From Hibiscus mutabilis (lineage: Eukaryota > Streptophyta > Magnoliopsida > Malvales > Malvaceae), in the NCBI GenBank assembly GCA_019671005.1, contig CM033726.1:16737608-16801607 (forward strand): 64,000 nucleotides of DNA, read 5' to 3'. The translations under genes were made by a program, and so were the position numbers. Shown here in pieces: positions 12,346 to 23,947 of this stretch; positions within the stretch are counted from its first letter, which is position 1, and the number at the start of each line of letters is the position of its first letter. The notes below the pieces were generated by a model that was not told the origin of the DNA, did not search any database, and was given only the letters and a program-made list of their open reading frames with translations.

Positions 12346-12521
12346 TTGGATTACCCATCCCCTTATTTAAGTGCCCTTGCACTGACTCTAGGGCATCCGG
12401 ATTCCTAACCAAGACTCACACGATACCATATGCTCCCCCGAGCATCAATATATCTCACCGAGAGATAAAGGCATCCAACAAACCATTACCAATACCCCAA
12501 GGCATGGCTCGTTTATTACAC

Positions 12522-12534
12522 TATTTAATATATA
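12522..12534 (-). promoter_or_regulatory. Candidate TATA box in the left LTR of G
   Basis: The minus strand reads TATATATTAAATA, kept at 18314-18326 in the other LTR. Another AT-rich TATA-like site lies nearer the LTR 5' end (about 13950-13961), so which one is used is open. Confidence 0.3.
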
Positions 12535-12840
12535 TCTTTATGATTCATTTACACTTTTCTCATTAGATTATTTATTATTCGCAGCAACCAACCTATACGG
12601 GCATCCCTTTAGCACACAACAAGGACCCCGGTCTTCCACGTAGCCTTAACCGATCCACCACAGATCTCTATGGATGATTGAACAAGTGATCCACTCAATA
12701 ATTACTATGCCATTAATCTACATCTGGGTTATTAACCCTAATTTCTCACTTTTAGGGTTTGGATTATATCCTTAGGGACCCACCGGACCCTTCGCCATGA
12801 ATTATGGAACCCATAAACGCTAACTCAACTTCTTGGACAG

Positions 12841-13380
12841 ACTATCCAGCGAGTATCAGTACTCATAGATGAGTACCGGTACTGCCCTCTGGGTATCGAT
12901 ACTCCCCCATGAGTACCAATACGCTAATTGGGTTTGAAGCAATCAGACCATAAGCCTTACCGATACGTTACGTGTTGTACCGGTACTCATCATCAGTACT
13001 AGGATCGCCCCATACCGATCCACCCCGTACCAGTACTCCTACCTACGTGTACTGGTACACTAAGCCTCTCATAGGAAATCAACATCGCGTACCGGTACTC
13101 CCCAATGGGTACCGATACCCCCACTAGATTTGAAGGAGTTCATCCTAAGGACGTACCGATACACTACGTACCATACTGGTACTTAAAGCCTTTCCAAGCA
13201 ATGTAACAGTACGTATCGATCCGCTCCCTTGCATAACGGTACACGATGGTGTCTCTAGAATTCTTACCAAGTGAGGGGTACCGATACACGAAAAGATGTA
13301 CCAGTACTCCCCTCACAACCTATCTCTCAATCTACAAAAGTGTACCGGTACGCAACCACCCCGTACTGGTACTCGAGCCC
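12841..13380. repeat. GTAYCGRTAC palindrome array, left LTR of G
   Basis: I count 26 GTAC tetramers in 540 bases, against about two expected by chance. Most sit in the palindromic core TAYCGRTA or its extension GTAYCGRTAC (for example GTACCGGTAC, TACCGATAC, TATCGATAC). Spacing is irregular, about 15-45 bases. The right LTR has the same array at 18635-19155 with about 18 GTAC. The role is unknown; see findings. Confidence 0.9.
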
Positions 13381-14127
13381 AGATTTCGAAACTTGAAGCT
13401 TGGGATTTCACCAATCCCACCCTTAACCTCCACGGTTAAGTCCCAAATTGATCCTACAAGTTATTTAGGGTATAATAAGTGGGTTTCTACCAATTTTACA
13501 CATTATCAACACCCAAAATGTGATTTTTCGTTAGAAGGGTTTTAAAGCTCAAGAGCCCTAACTTTGCTACTCAAAACGAAAAACGAAGCAAGGCAAATAT
13601 CTTATGAGGCTCATGAAACGTAGGAGTTAGAAATGTACTGACCTCAACAAGCAAAACCTTAGATGAAGACCCCATCAAGCTCTTACCACCTCTCTCCTTG
13701 GTCCAAGCTCCCAAACTCAACCTCCACCAAGTCCAATGATGCTTAGCTCGAAATAAAGATCCTTTGATGCTGATAAACTCTTCCTTGATGACCAATCCGA
13801 GATTCACACTCCACTACAACAAGTTTCCATTTTTTCTTTGTGTTTGGGTAGGTGTTTGAAGAGGAAAGAGATAAGGAGGGAAATGGGGACAATATGACCT
13901 CACCCATCTATTTCTCTACAGAGAAATAACCAAGCCAACAGCCTTTGTCTTATAATATGGATTTTACCATATTACCCTACTCCAAAGCCTAACATAAGCC
14001 AAGCCCAAAACCACCAAGCAAGCCCACAACGCATGAAGGCCCATTATGGCCCAACATCTTAGCCCGACACATCGGTCCAAGACTCGGGTCAACGCCTATT
14101 GTTGGCTCAAAAATCTGGGTCGTTAAA

Positions 14128-14145
14128 ACTCTCCCCTCCTTCAAG
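14128..14145 (-). promoter_or_regulatory. Polypurine tract of element G
   Basis: The minus strand reads GAAGGAGGGGAGAGT right before the 3' LTR, as expected for the plus-strand primer. Confidence 0.75.
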
Positions 14146-15750
14146 AAATTTGTCCTCAAAATTTAGGTGGATGAAAGAGAGATGTAACCCGAACAGATCT
14201 AACCACTTCACCATTCAAACATGATCACCTTAATTTGGGAGAGTTCTCCCTCAATCTACCTTAGATAGAACCATAGCATAAGTCACTCGCTCTCAACACT
14301 TCTCATGAGGTCTCCAACGACTCTTTTTTAGCAACCAACGACACTTATGACGAACCATTAAGCATGGTAACATAACCAACCTCGAGCCACGCAGCTCAAA
14401 CATCAACTTAAAGGGCTCACTTCTAAGGAATTCTATCTCGATTAACCAATCCTTTCTACTAGCATCCTTCAACCAAACTAAACTTGGGCTTCATCTACGA
14501 ATAAAACGCTGTACCACATCCACAAACCATTGTTAGGAATGCGCCATGTCCAACAACCATATCCAGTCAAATCCTTAAAGGACTAGCAAAACCCTCACAA
14601 CCAATCATTACCACCAATATACCTTGAACTGATAGCTCTTTTCCCTAGACTGGACACACCAAGCTAGAACTTAAAACTTCTTTTTATTCAAACTCGCTTT
14701 CACACGATTGAAAACCACTTTCGATTTCAACCACTTGGTTCCGAGCAAAGACCACTGTCACTTAGGAACTCTCACAAGCAACCCAAAACTTAGCCATTCT
14801 ACTTGCAAGGTCTAAACACCTTCTTCTTCAACCTTGCCTCGGTCCCAACCATCAGACGTGGAAATCCATTGACCTGCTCTCTAGGATCGCCAACTGGTCT
14901 GTCTAAAAACATTTTTTTGCAAAGTAACCATCCGGTTACCCTCAACACAACTATTGATCCACATTTCTACTGCGCAACTCTAATAACTTCCACACTGCTT
15001 GTCTTAACCGATAACAACTTGGTCGAACCCGATTGGAAAATCCTCTAACTCCACAAGACCTAGCTTAACAGGTGTCAAGCTAAGCTGGTATTCTCACGGC
15101 TCACCCTTAGGACCTCCACCATACTCATAACAACCTTCATTTACCCTTTTTTACGGTACCTTACTCCGACAACAACACGCAAAGTTCTCACGTTCTACGA
15201 CTGTATCAAGGTCGTCGATCTCACAAACCCATCATCGGTCTTCCACCATTGTACTACAGCTTAACACATCCAAGGCCACCATACAAGCTACTCATACACA
15301 GACACAATCTCGGCAAATCACTTCACATCGACACTCAATTGGTCACTGGCACAAGTGTGCCTCCAACAAAAAGTCCGTTAAGTACCATGCCACGAAGCAA
15401 TGGACACTGACAACGAACTCAACCTTACCTTTATCGCGATTCTAAACCACAATCAACCGTTAAGATTGCTCACTCACCAAGGGTACCTCCATACCCTCAA
15501 AACACCAACAACACTAAGGCTAGGAACTCTTAACCCTCATGTCTATAACGCAAGCTAAAAACATCTTGCAGCCTATAGAACCTTCCCCGAGCTACCACTA
15601 CAGAGCACAACGTCTACCTTAGAGAGGTTAAGATCCTACACAACCAACACAAAACTTAATTACCTGACATATCCTCGGTCGCAATGCTGTCAACCCCAAT
15701 CTGAGCTGCAGACTACCTAGCAACGTCTCGCGTGCCAACCCTGGCTGTGG
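14146..15750. other. Internal region of G without recognisable pol
   Basis: About 1.6 kb between gag and the polypurine tract. No frame of useful length and no protease (D-S/T-G), RT (YxDD-like), RNase H or integrase motif is found on either strand. The composition is CA-rich on the plus strand. Confidence 0.7.
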
Positions 15751-15753
15751 ATC

Positions 15754-16833
15754 TTACGAGACCTCCACCTCGATAGCTTGGCGATGACCTAGCTTCGATT
15801 CTAGCAAAACTCTGATCATATCAAGGAGCAACCAACCTCTGAGACTGAACTGGTGTATCATCATCCGTAACTGGGCAGTCCTTTGCCATATGCCCTGGTG
15901 TTTGACACCTATAGCAAACCCTCCGAAGCAAGAAGCACACTCCAAAGTGATGTCGGCCACAATGCTTGCATGTCGGTGGTAGCGGCGCTCCAACAGAACC
16001 ATCAACATTCTCTTCTGGTGTAGAAAACAAAGAGCCTCTACGAACCCTCAATCTAGATCCTAAGCCGACTCTCGGCGACTGGTCTGAAGTGACTCTCTTC
16101 GAACTCCTCGAAGCGTAAAACCTCTTATACGGATAGGGGGAGGGTTCATGATATCCTGGGTCTCTGCATTATGACCTCTTAAATTCTCAAACTGATTGGA
16201 TGCTGAACTCTAAAGCCGCTCAAGTGCCTTCGTACTATTGGCTAACTCAGAGAATTTCCCAAGTGGACTCGCTGTCACATATAACTGAAGGTTAACATTC
16301 AAGCCTTGTCTGAACCTCTTGCACCTCAACTCTTTCGTGGCAACAAACTCTGGAGCATAATGGCTCAAACGTAGAAACTCTTGCTCATAAGAAAACACCG
16401 TTCGGTCTCCCTGAACTAGATGCAGAAACTAGTCCCTCATCTCATCCATATGTACCTCACTAATGTACTTCTTTTGAAACTCATCCACAAAGATATCCCA
16501 TATCGGGAGCGTAGGCTGTAGACCCAACTCTATGGTCTCCCACCACTCGTGTGCATTGCCCTTCAGAAGGGAAACAATGCAATCAAGATCATCTTTCGGG
16601 CTTCCCTTAATCTGTCTCAAGATTCTCTGTGTGTCACCCAACCACTGATCAGCCTTGATCGGGTCATCCTCACTCAAGCCTTCGAAACTCTTTGGTCCAA
16701 AACGATGAAGCCTCTCTATAGGGGTCTTGCGAGGTGTCTCAGATTGCCTCGGGATAGCTTGCACCACACGCAAAAGGGCAGAGGTAAGGTCACAAAAGTG
16801 ACCCGCCTCTCCACTACCAGTTCCACATTCCAT
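15754..16833 (-). pseudogene. Gag of element G (broken)
   Basis: The start at 16833 gives MECGTGSGEAGHF. A capsid (retrotrans_gag-type) domain follows, with RLHRFGPKSFEG, IKADQWLGDTQRIL and NAHEWWETIE, and then FVDEFQKKYISE. A stop near 16430 precedes the open stretch 16210-16398, which continues the capsid with EQEFLRLSHYAPEFV. After a frameshift, 15821-16051 carries two zinc-binding motifs, CKHCGRHHFGVC and CYRCQTPGHMAKDC. The order and sizes match Ty3/gypsy gag, whose product packages element RNA. It is the only protein of G, and three or more lesions mean this copy cannot make it whole. Confidence 0.85.
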
Positions 16834-16980
16834 CTACTCTTTTCTGAAACATAACAAACAAGTTGGCACATCAGGATTCCCTGTCTTATAAAGTACACTT
16901 AAATTTAGGGACTTGTATTCACTAGACACTTATCACGACCTTTATGAAACATCGGGGTTTCTTAAAACTGACTAAACCTA

Positions 16981-16993
16981 GGCGCTGATACCA
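16981..16993 (-). promoter_or_regulatory. Primer-binding site of element G
   Basis: The minus strand reads TGGTATCAGCGCC, one base off the initiator-Met PBS, two bases inside the 5' LTR end. Confidence 0.82.
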
Positions 16994-17619
16994 AATGTAA
17001 CACCCTGAACCCATCCCAAATCCGAAGCGTCACTTACGGCTCACCTAAAACTAACTCATCAAGATTTCTTATTTAAAACCACAAGTTAAAAATTCTTGAA
17101 ATGGTCCATTTCCAAAAAATCCATGTAGATAAAGAGATTAAAAGGGTTTACAAAATACGAGTTTCACATAAAGTACACCGTTTGACCAAATAATAGAAAA
17201 TCAGAATGAAAATACAAACTCGATTATGGTAAGGTCCTATGAATACAACCAGTCCAAACTAGACATCAAGTACTGTACTCTTAGATTGGCTCGGTGATGG
17301 GAAATCCTCCTCGATGTGCTTCTCCAAATGCAACCTGTCAACCTACTCACGGAAGAAACTACAATTCCGTACGTTGAGCTAACAAAGCTCAATGGTACAT
17401 TTCTACTCTACCGCAATTCATGAATATCATAAAACAAGCATGCATGATAATATAATTAAGAGTGCACAGAAATGCTTCTCAACATCTAAAGATCATCTTC
17501 TAGCCTATCCTAGCGAGAGCTTACAACTGCTTCAAGATACCACTATTTTGTAAGAAGGCCACCAAGCCATCCTAGGCTTACCATACGCAAGGTCCCACCG
17601 ACCATCGAATTACGTCCCA

Positions 17620-18135
17620 TACCCTGATCACATAGCCCAAGGGTTATCTAGCCTATACCCGAGATCACAAAGCCCATCGAGTTACATCTCATACTCTGAT
17701 CACAAAGCCCGTCGAGTTACAACCCTACCCTGATCACATAGCCTTAGGGTAAAAATAGCAAACATCGCTTATCCATACAACAACATAAATAACATACATT
17801 CCCTAATGGCCAACGAAGCCCTACTATTTTTCCCATGCTCACATAGCCGTCGGGTTACCTGTGATCACATAGCCATCGAGTAAGGATCATATCCAGATCA
17901 CTATAGCCACAGATACGTCTTAGACATACTTGGATCATAATAGCCGCAAGCAGTCTTTTCCTGAGATCACACAGCCTAACAGGTTACTCGAGATTACATA
18001 GCCCTTCGAGTTACTCAAGCTCACACAGCCCCCCGAGTCACATTTCCATATCCTGATCACATAGCCCAAGACTAGGTTTCAGACCGCATCCAGATCACAT
18101 AACCCGTGGATACGTCGGATGTACTCGATCACATA
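17620..18135. repeat. GATCACATAGCC-type array, right LTR of G
   Basis: The counterpart of 11800-12345, with the same order of copies and a few lost (a block of about 35 bases is missing near 17700). Confidence 0.75.
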
Positions 18136-18634
18136 GCTCGGAGTACCCATCCCTTTATTTAAGTGCCCTTGCACTGACTCTAGGACATCCAGATTCCTAA
18201 CCAAGACTCATACGATACCATATGCTCCCATGAGCATCAATATATCTCACCGAGAGACAAAGGCATCCAGCCAACCATTACCAATGCCCCAAGGCATGAC
18301 TCGTTTGTTACACTATTTAATATATATCATTAGGATTCATTTACGTTTTTCTCATTAGATTATTTATTATTCACGGCAGATAACCTATACGGGCATCCCT
18401 TCAGCATATAGTAAGGACACCAGTCTTCTACGTAGCCTTAACCGACCCACCACTGATCTCTATGGATGATTGAACAAGTGATTCACTCAATAATTACTAT
18501 GCCATTAATCCTCATCTGGGTTACTAACCCTAATTTCTCACTTTTAGAGTTTGTATTATACCCTAAGGGATCCACCAGACCCTTTGCCACGAATTATGGA
18601 ACCCATAAACGCTAACTCAACTTCTTGGGTAGAC

Positions 18635-19155
18635 TGCCGATACTCCTAGATGAGTATCGGTACTACCCTCTGGGTATCAATACTCCCCTATGAGTACCGA
18701 TACACTAATTGGGTTTGAAGTAATTAGACCACAAGCCGTACCGATACGCTACGTGTTGTATCAGTACTTATCATCGGTACTAAGATCGCCCTGTACCGAT
18801 CCACCTCGTACTGGTACTCCCACCTACGCGTGCTAGTACATTAAGCCTCTCCTTGCCAATCAACATCGTGTACCGGTATTCCTCAATGGGTATCGGTACC
18901 CCCACTAGATTCGAAGGAGTTCATCCTAAGGACATACCGATATGCTATATACCGTACCGACACTCAAAGCCTTTCCAGGCAATGTAACAGTGCGTACCGT
19001 TATGCCCCCTTGCATACCGGTACACGATGGCATCTCTGGAATTCTTATTAAGTGAGGGGTACTGATACACAGAAGGATGTACCAGTATTCCCCTCACAAC
19101 CTCTCTCTCAATCTACAAAAGTGTACCGATACGCAACCACCCTGTACTGATACTC
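18635..19155. repeat. GTAYCGRTAC palindrome array, right LTR of G
   Basis: About 18 GTAC tetramers in the same order as the left LTR. Several sites differ by C/T or G/A at the central CpG, as expected from deamination of methylated cytosine. Confidence 0.85.
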
Positions 19156-19870
19156 GAGCCCAGATTTTAAAACCTAAAGCTCAGATTTTTACAAATCCCA
19201 CCCAAAACGTTATTTAGGGTATAATAAGTGGGTTTCTACCAATTTTACACACTATCAACACCCAAAACGTGATTTTCCATTAGAAGGGTTTTAAAGCTCA
19301 AGAACCCTAACTTTGCTACTTAAAACCAAAAACCAAGCAAGGCAATCATCTTTGAAGCTCATGAAATGTAGGAGTCAAAAATGTACTGACCTCAACAAGC
19401 AAAACTCGAGATGAAGCTCCCACCAAGCTCTTAGCACCTCTCTTCTTGGTCCAAGCTCCTAAACTCAACCTCCACCAAGTCCAATAATGCTTAGCTCGAA
19501 ATTAAGATCCTTTGATGCTAATAAACTCTTCCTTGATGACCAATCCGAGATTCACACTCCACTACAACAAGTTTCTACCTTTTCTTTGTGTTTGGGTGGG
19601 TGTTTGAAGAGGAAAGAGATAAAGAGGGAAATGGGGACAATATGACCTTACCCCTCTATTTCTCTGTAGAGAAATAACCAAGCCAACAATCATTATCTTC
19701 TAATATGGCTTTTACCATACTTTCCCAAAGCCCAATATAAGCCAAGCCCAAAGCAACCAAGCAAGCCCATAACGCATAGAGGCCCATTATAGCCCAACGT
19801 CTTAGCCTGACACGTCGGTCCAAGACCCGGGTCATCGTCTATTGTTGACCTAAAAATCCAGGTTGTTACA

Positions 19871-19875
19871 TTTGT
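19871..19875. repeat. Target-site duplication of element G, right copy
   Basis: TTTGT directly right of the LTR end at 19870; an exact match to 11165-11169. Confidence 0.88.
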
Positions 19876-20136
19876 TTTGAAGTACCACTATACATGATGG
19901 ATTCATGGATGATCTCGTACGAATCCACTCCCCTCCTATTGAGTATAGAGTGGAGAAGCATCAACCGTTAACAGGAAATAGCATATCAGTTCCTTGTTGG
20001 GAGGATACAATTATTGATAAATACATCCAAAACTTAGAATCTAGTTTAAGCTATTCCCAACCCACGACAATGGTATTGGGCTCACCTTGGATCCAAGCAG
20101 TGCCGAGAATACACAGGTCAATCAGTACTTGCGTGT
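19871..20136 (-). pseudogene. Athila env-like remnant upstream of G (element D)
   Basis: The minus-strand translation contains LIDLCILGTAWIQG, which matches the conserved DLCIAGTFW / DLCEAGTKW core of the env-like proteins in C, A and F. About 70 weakly conserved residues with several stops follow, up to the G insertion site. It continues across G into 10683-11169. On its right it meets the plus-strand protease of element C head to head, so the N-terminal half is lost. Confidence 0.55.
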
Positions 20137-20769
20137 ATGTCATGTCCAGGAAAAAGAAGAAGCTTAGTGCAATAGAAACCATTGCCCTCACTAAAGAGTG
20201 TAGTGTGTTGATATATACCCCTCTACCACAAAAAATGAAAGATCCAGACAACTTCATAATACTTTGCTCTATTGGTAATCACTAATTTAGTAAAGCTCTT
20301 TGTAATGTAGGGGTTAGTAACAATTTAATGCCACTGTCTACTTTTTGAAAGTTAGTCATTGGAGAAATGAAACCCACTGCAGTCACATTACAATTAACAG
20401 ACAGATCTTTGACTCATCTGAATGGTCAAATCAAGGATGTGCTTGTTTGTGTAGACAAGTTTTTTTCCAACAGACTATTATTCTTGACTGCGAGGCAAAC
20501 AAAGATGTGCTTATCATTCTTGGCCGCCCATTCTTAGCTACTGGAAAGCCGTTATTGATGTATCGAAAGAAGAACTTACAATGCAGGTCGAAAGTGGCCA
20601 AGTTACTGTTGGCATGTTTAATGCAGATATTGGAAGAAAAACTAAAGAATGTCATCATATTGATATTCTTGACAATATCATTCAAGAAGACTTGAATCAT
20701 CATGGCATACACATTGTTGAGGATACTGCACTAACAATGGTAGAGGAAGATCTCCCAAACTGTGACTAG
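20137..20769 (+). pseudogene. Athila C aspartic protease region (broken)
   Basis: It begins near SRKKKKLS, then IETIALTKECSVLI, PLPQKMKDPDNF and SIGNH, the usual Athila lead-in to the protease. The active-site region reads CNVGVSNNLMPLS, where the family has D-L/S-G; Asp appears lost to Asn/Val changes. A stop after SIGNH (20285) and frameshifts follow. The flap and end are seen in other frames as LQLTDRS, DVLVCVDKF and ILGRPFLATGK (to about 20560). It probably could not cleave a polyprotein. Confidence 0.75.
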
Positions 20770-21998
20770 ATTGTTGAAGTACTCACTACAGTAGTTCACC
20801 ACAAATGGCAAGTTGAATCTTTAGATCTCGCTCACCTGACAATTCCTACTTTTAAACTATCCATTAAAGAAAATCATACTCTAGAACTCAAGCCATTGCC
20901 AGCTAATCTCAAATATGTATTCCTTAGAGATGCGGAAACACTCATAGTTGTTGTCTCTACAAATCTGGTTACAATGCAAGAAGCTAAGTTGATAAATATT
21001 CTTAAGTAGCACAAGTATGCTATTGCCTAGACCATTGTGGGTATTAAGGTCATTATTCCATCTTTGGCATGAGCAAGATAAAGCTGGATGATGAGAACAA
21101 ATAGTCGATTGAGCCGCAACGCAGATTGAATAAAAAGATGGAGGAAGTAGTAAAGAAATAAATCTGCAAGTGGTTAGACGCAAGAATTATCTATGCAGTT
21201 TCTAATAGTGATTGGGTTAGTCCAGTCCATTGTGTTCTTAAGAAAAGTGGCATCATTGTAGTCCGTAATGATGCTGATGAGTTGATTCCTACCCGTATTC
21301 TTATAGGGTGACATATTTTTATAAGCTACATGTGACTCAATGCAGTCACAAGGAAATATCATTTACCTCTTCCTTTCATTGATCAAATGCTCAATCGACT
21401 TGCGGGAAATGAGTATTATTGTTTTCTATATGGTTATTTTGGCTAAAATCAAATTGCTATTGCACTCGAGGACCAAGAAAAGACCATTTTACATGCCCAT
21501 TTGAGACATTTGCCTTTCGTCACATGCCTTTTGGTCTTTGTAATGCACTAGCCATATTTCAAAGGTGCATGATGGCAATATTTTCAGATATGATTGATAA
21601 TTCCCTTGAAATCTTTGGATGATTTTTCTATGCATAGGAATAACTTTGACCATTGCGTTGACAATCTGGAGAAAGTATTGCAGCAATGTGAGGACACTAA
21701 TCTGGTTCTAAATTGGGAAAATATTACTTCATGGTCATTCAGGGGATTTTGTTGGGCCATAGAATATCGAAGGCTAGAATTGAGGTTGATAGAGCCAAAG
21801 TGGATTTGATTGAAAAATTGTTGTCACCGAAAAATGTGAAAGGTATCCGTAGTTTTTTAGGACATGTTGGATTCTATAGAAGATTCATCCAGTATTTTTC
21901 AAAGATCACCAAACCTCTATGCCTATTGTTGGAGCAAAGTAGAAAATTTGGTTTTGATGATGCATGTCTGGATGCATTCAATAAAATTAAAACATAGC
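20770..21998 (+). pseudogene. Athila C reverse transcriptase (heavily decayed)
   Basis: The RT is spread over all three frames with many lesions. Recognisable pieces are KYHLPLPFIDQMLNRLAG near 21355, the DQEKT and PFGLCNA boxes near 21470-21550, FQRCMMAIFSDM near 21560, the catalytic-box remnant DDFSMH near 21620, and SFLGHVGFYRRFI near 21850-21890. The order matches D (32163-32813) and E (50059-50796). Loss of the frame around the catalytic box makes it inactive. Confidence 0.8.
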
Positions 21999-22440
21999 TT
22001 GTGAGCGCACCGATCGTTGTTGAGCCCAACTGGGAGCAACCATTTGAATTATTGTGCGACGTCAGTGATTTCCCTGTGGGAGTAGTTTTGGGACAACGTA
22101 GAGACAAGGTATTTCATGTGATCTACTTCGCTATTAAGACTATAATTGAAGCTCAAATCAATTACACTACTACTGAGAAAAAGTTATTAGCGGTAATTTT
22201 TGCTTTTGGTAAGTTTCGCTCTTATCTTATGGGTGCAAAAATTATATTTTATACTGATCATTATGCTTTGAGATACCATTTTACAAAAAAAGATGCAAAG
22301 CCTATGTTGATCCAATGGATTTTATTGCTGCAAGAGTTTGATATTGAGATAAAAGACTAGAAAGATTCAGAAAATCAAGTTGCTGATCACCTTTCGAGAT
22401 TGGAAGTAGGCAACAAGGATAGAAATAAACTGCAAATTGT
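21999..22440 (+). pseudogene. Athila C RNase H
   Basis: The open stretch at 22001-22360 has PFELLCDVSDFPVGVVLGQ, then INYTTTEKKLLAVIFAF and FYTDHYALRY, the conserved RNase H blocks of Athila (catalytic acidic residues D in CDVSD, E in TTEK and D in YTDH visible). A stop at 22361 (a Lys codon context) interrupts before SENQVADHLSRLE. RNase H would remove the RNA strand during reverse transcription. It is among the best-kept parts of C. Confidence 0.83.
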
Positions 22441-23947
22441 CGATGCATTCCCTGATGAAAAGCTTTTTTTGTGGATGCAACACCATGGTATGTTGATTTT
22501 TTTAATTACTTGGTTTGTGGAAAGACTCATGTGGGTGTAACTGGGCACAAAAAGTAAGATTTCTTAGAGATGCAATGAAATATCATTAGAATGAACCTTA
22601 TCTGTTCAAGGTTTGCAATGATAATATAATTCGACATTGCATATCTGAGGAAGAAATGACATCGATATTATAGCATTGTCACAATGCTCCCTATGGAGGG
22701 CATTTTGGTGGCATGAGAATGGCTGCAAAATTCCTTCATTCTAGATTTTCCTGGCCAACATTATTCAAAGATGCTCACGAGTTTGCCCAATATTGTGATC
22801 GATGTCAATGCCTAGGGTCCATATCTAGGAGAAATGAGATGCCGCAGCAGCCAATAATGGAAATAGAGCTATTCAATTTTTGGGGATTGGATTTCATGGT
22901 CCTTTCCTAATTCTTTTCCTAATCTTTACATTTTAGTTGGTGTGGATTATGTTTCAAAGTGGATAGAAGTTGTTGCAGCCTAAAGATAATGCAAAAATGG
23001 TTTTGAAGTTTTTTTCACAAGCATATACTCACTCTCTTTGGAATACTAAGAACATTGATAAGCTATCAGAGAAAGCATTTCCATTGCAACCAGGTGGTTG
23101 TTGTGTTGAAACGCTATGGGGTAAATCATAGACTGGCCATAACATATCATCCCCAATCCAATGGACAAGCAGAAATTTCTAATCGGGTCGTTAAAAACAT
23201 CTTAGAAAAACTGGTCAATGCCACTAAAAATATTGTTCCTCTCTCTTAGATGATGCATTGTGGGCTATACGTACTACATACAAGACTCAATTGGGAATGT
23301 CGCCATATCAACTTGTTTTTGGAAAATCTTGTTCTTTGCCTATGGAACTCGAACACAAGGCCTTGTTGGTTCTAAAACAAGTCAATCTTAATTATGAGGC
23401 AACAGGGAAGAAGCGATTGTTGGACATTACTAAATTAGAAGAAATTTGCCGCAACACATATGAAAATGTCTCTATTTACAAGGACAAGAGCAAGCATTGG
23501 CACGATAAGATTATTTTGCAGCAACAATTTGAAATCAGACAGTTAGTTTTGCTATTCAATTCTAGACTAAAATTGCAACTAGGCAAATTTCAGTCACGCT
23601 TGTCGGGACTGTTTGAGGTTCTGGAAGTATTTCCACACACTGCAGTCACAATTAAAGATACTAAAGGGGGAATTTCGTTCAAAGTCAATGGCCAACAATT
23701 CAAACTCTATTTTGGTGACTTTGATTCTAGGAATATTGAGACCATTAAATTGGTCATTTTTTTGAATTTCTCTTTAAATACTTTATTAGATTTAGATTTA
23801 GTTTTCCTTTTTTTTCTTTTAATTTTCTTTATTTTCTTTTTGCAGAATAATTTCTCTTTGATTTATTATGGGATCTTCTTTTCTAACAACTTGTATGGCA
23901 AGGAGGCTTCACAAGATATGCATGATATTTGGGGGCAATTCGGGTAA
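22441..23947 (+). pseudogene. Athila C integrase and C-terminal domain (broken)
   Basis: The zinc-binding N-terminus is seen as CHNAPYGGHFGG then YCDRCQ (HHCC type, near 22680-22810). In the catalytic core, GLDFM near 22885 gives the first Asp, the middle Asp region is frameshifted, and YHPQSNGQAEISNRVVK near 23145-23190 carries the Glu. A stop at 23250 is followed by the open stretch 23258-23947 with KTQLGMSPYQLVFGKSCSLP and the C-terminal FNSRLKL / VNGQQFKLY end, which matches E to about 23770. After that the frame runs on through a T-rich stretch by chance. Confidence 0.82.

Larger units (their letters stand above)
11170..14127 (-). repeat. 3' LTR of element G
   Basis: A 2.96 kb LTR whose plus-strand left edge is TGTAACAACCC. 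The right edge, near GGGTCGTTAAA, aligns with GGTTGTTACA of the other LTR. It contains two decayed short-motif arrays (11800-12345 and 12841-13380), described separately, and no gene. Confidence 0.85.
11170..19870 (-). mobile_element. Element G: complete gag-only Ty3/gypsy LTR element
   Basis: Two direct LTRs (11170-14127 and 16996-19870), a PBS next to the right LTR, a polypurine tract next to the left LTR and a perfect 5-bp target duplication show a complete insertion transcribed on the minus strand. The 2.87 kb internal region encodes only a gag with zinc knuckles. No protease, RT, RNase H or integrase motif is seen. This fits the known class of gag-only terminal-repeat elements (TR-GAG), which need enzymes supplied by another element. 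The two LTRs look about 90% alike by eye, with many C/T differences, so the insertion is not very recent. Confidence 0.85.
16996..19870 (-). repeat. 5' LTR of element G
   Basis: A 2.88 kb LTR that aligns along its length with 11170-14127. Edges are TGTAACACCC on the left and GGTTGTTACA on the right. It carries the same two arrays: GATCACATAGCC at 17620-18135 and GTAYCGRTAC at 18635-19155. Confidence 0.87.

Noticed and set aside
12230..12412. Tandem CRISPR-like spacing of GATCACATAGCC
   Set aside because: Copies vary and gaps are irregular; a decayed repeat in a plant LTR, not a CRISPR array.
13246..13545. 99-residue frame across the GTAC array
   Set aside because: It is a translation of the motif array and is not kept in the other LTR of G.
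16549..16854. Plus-strand frame opposite the gag of G
   Set aside because: Shadow of the minus-strand gag, which has clear capsid blocks.
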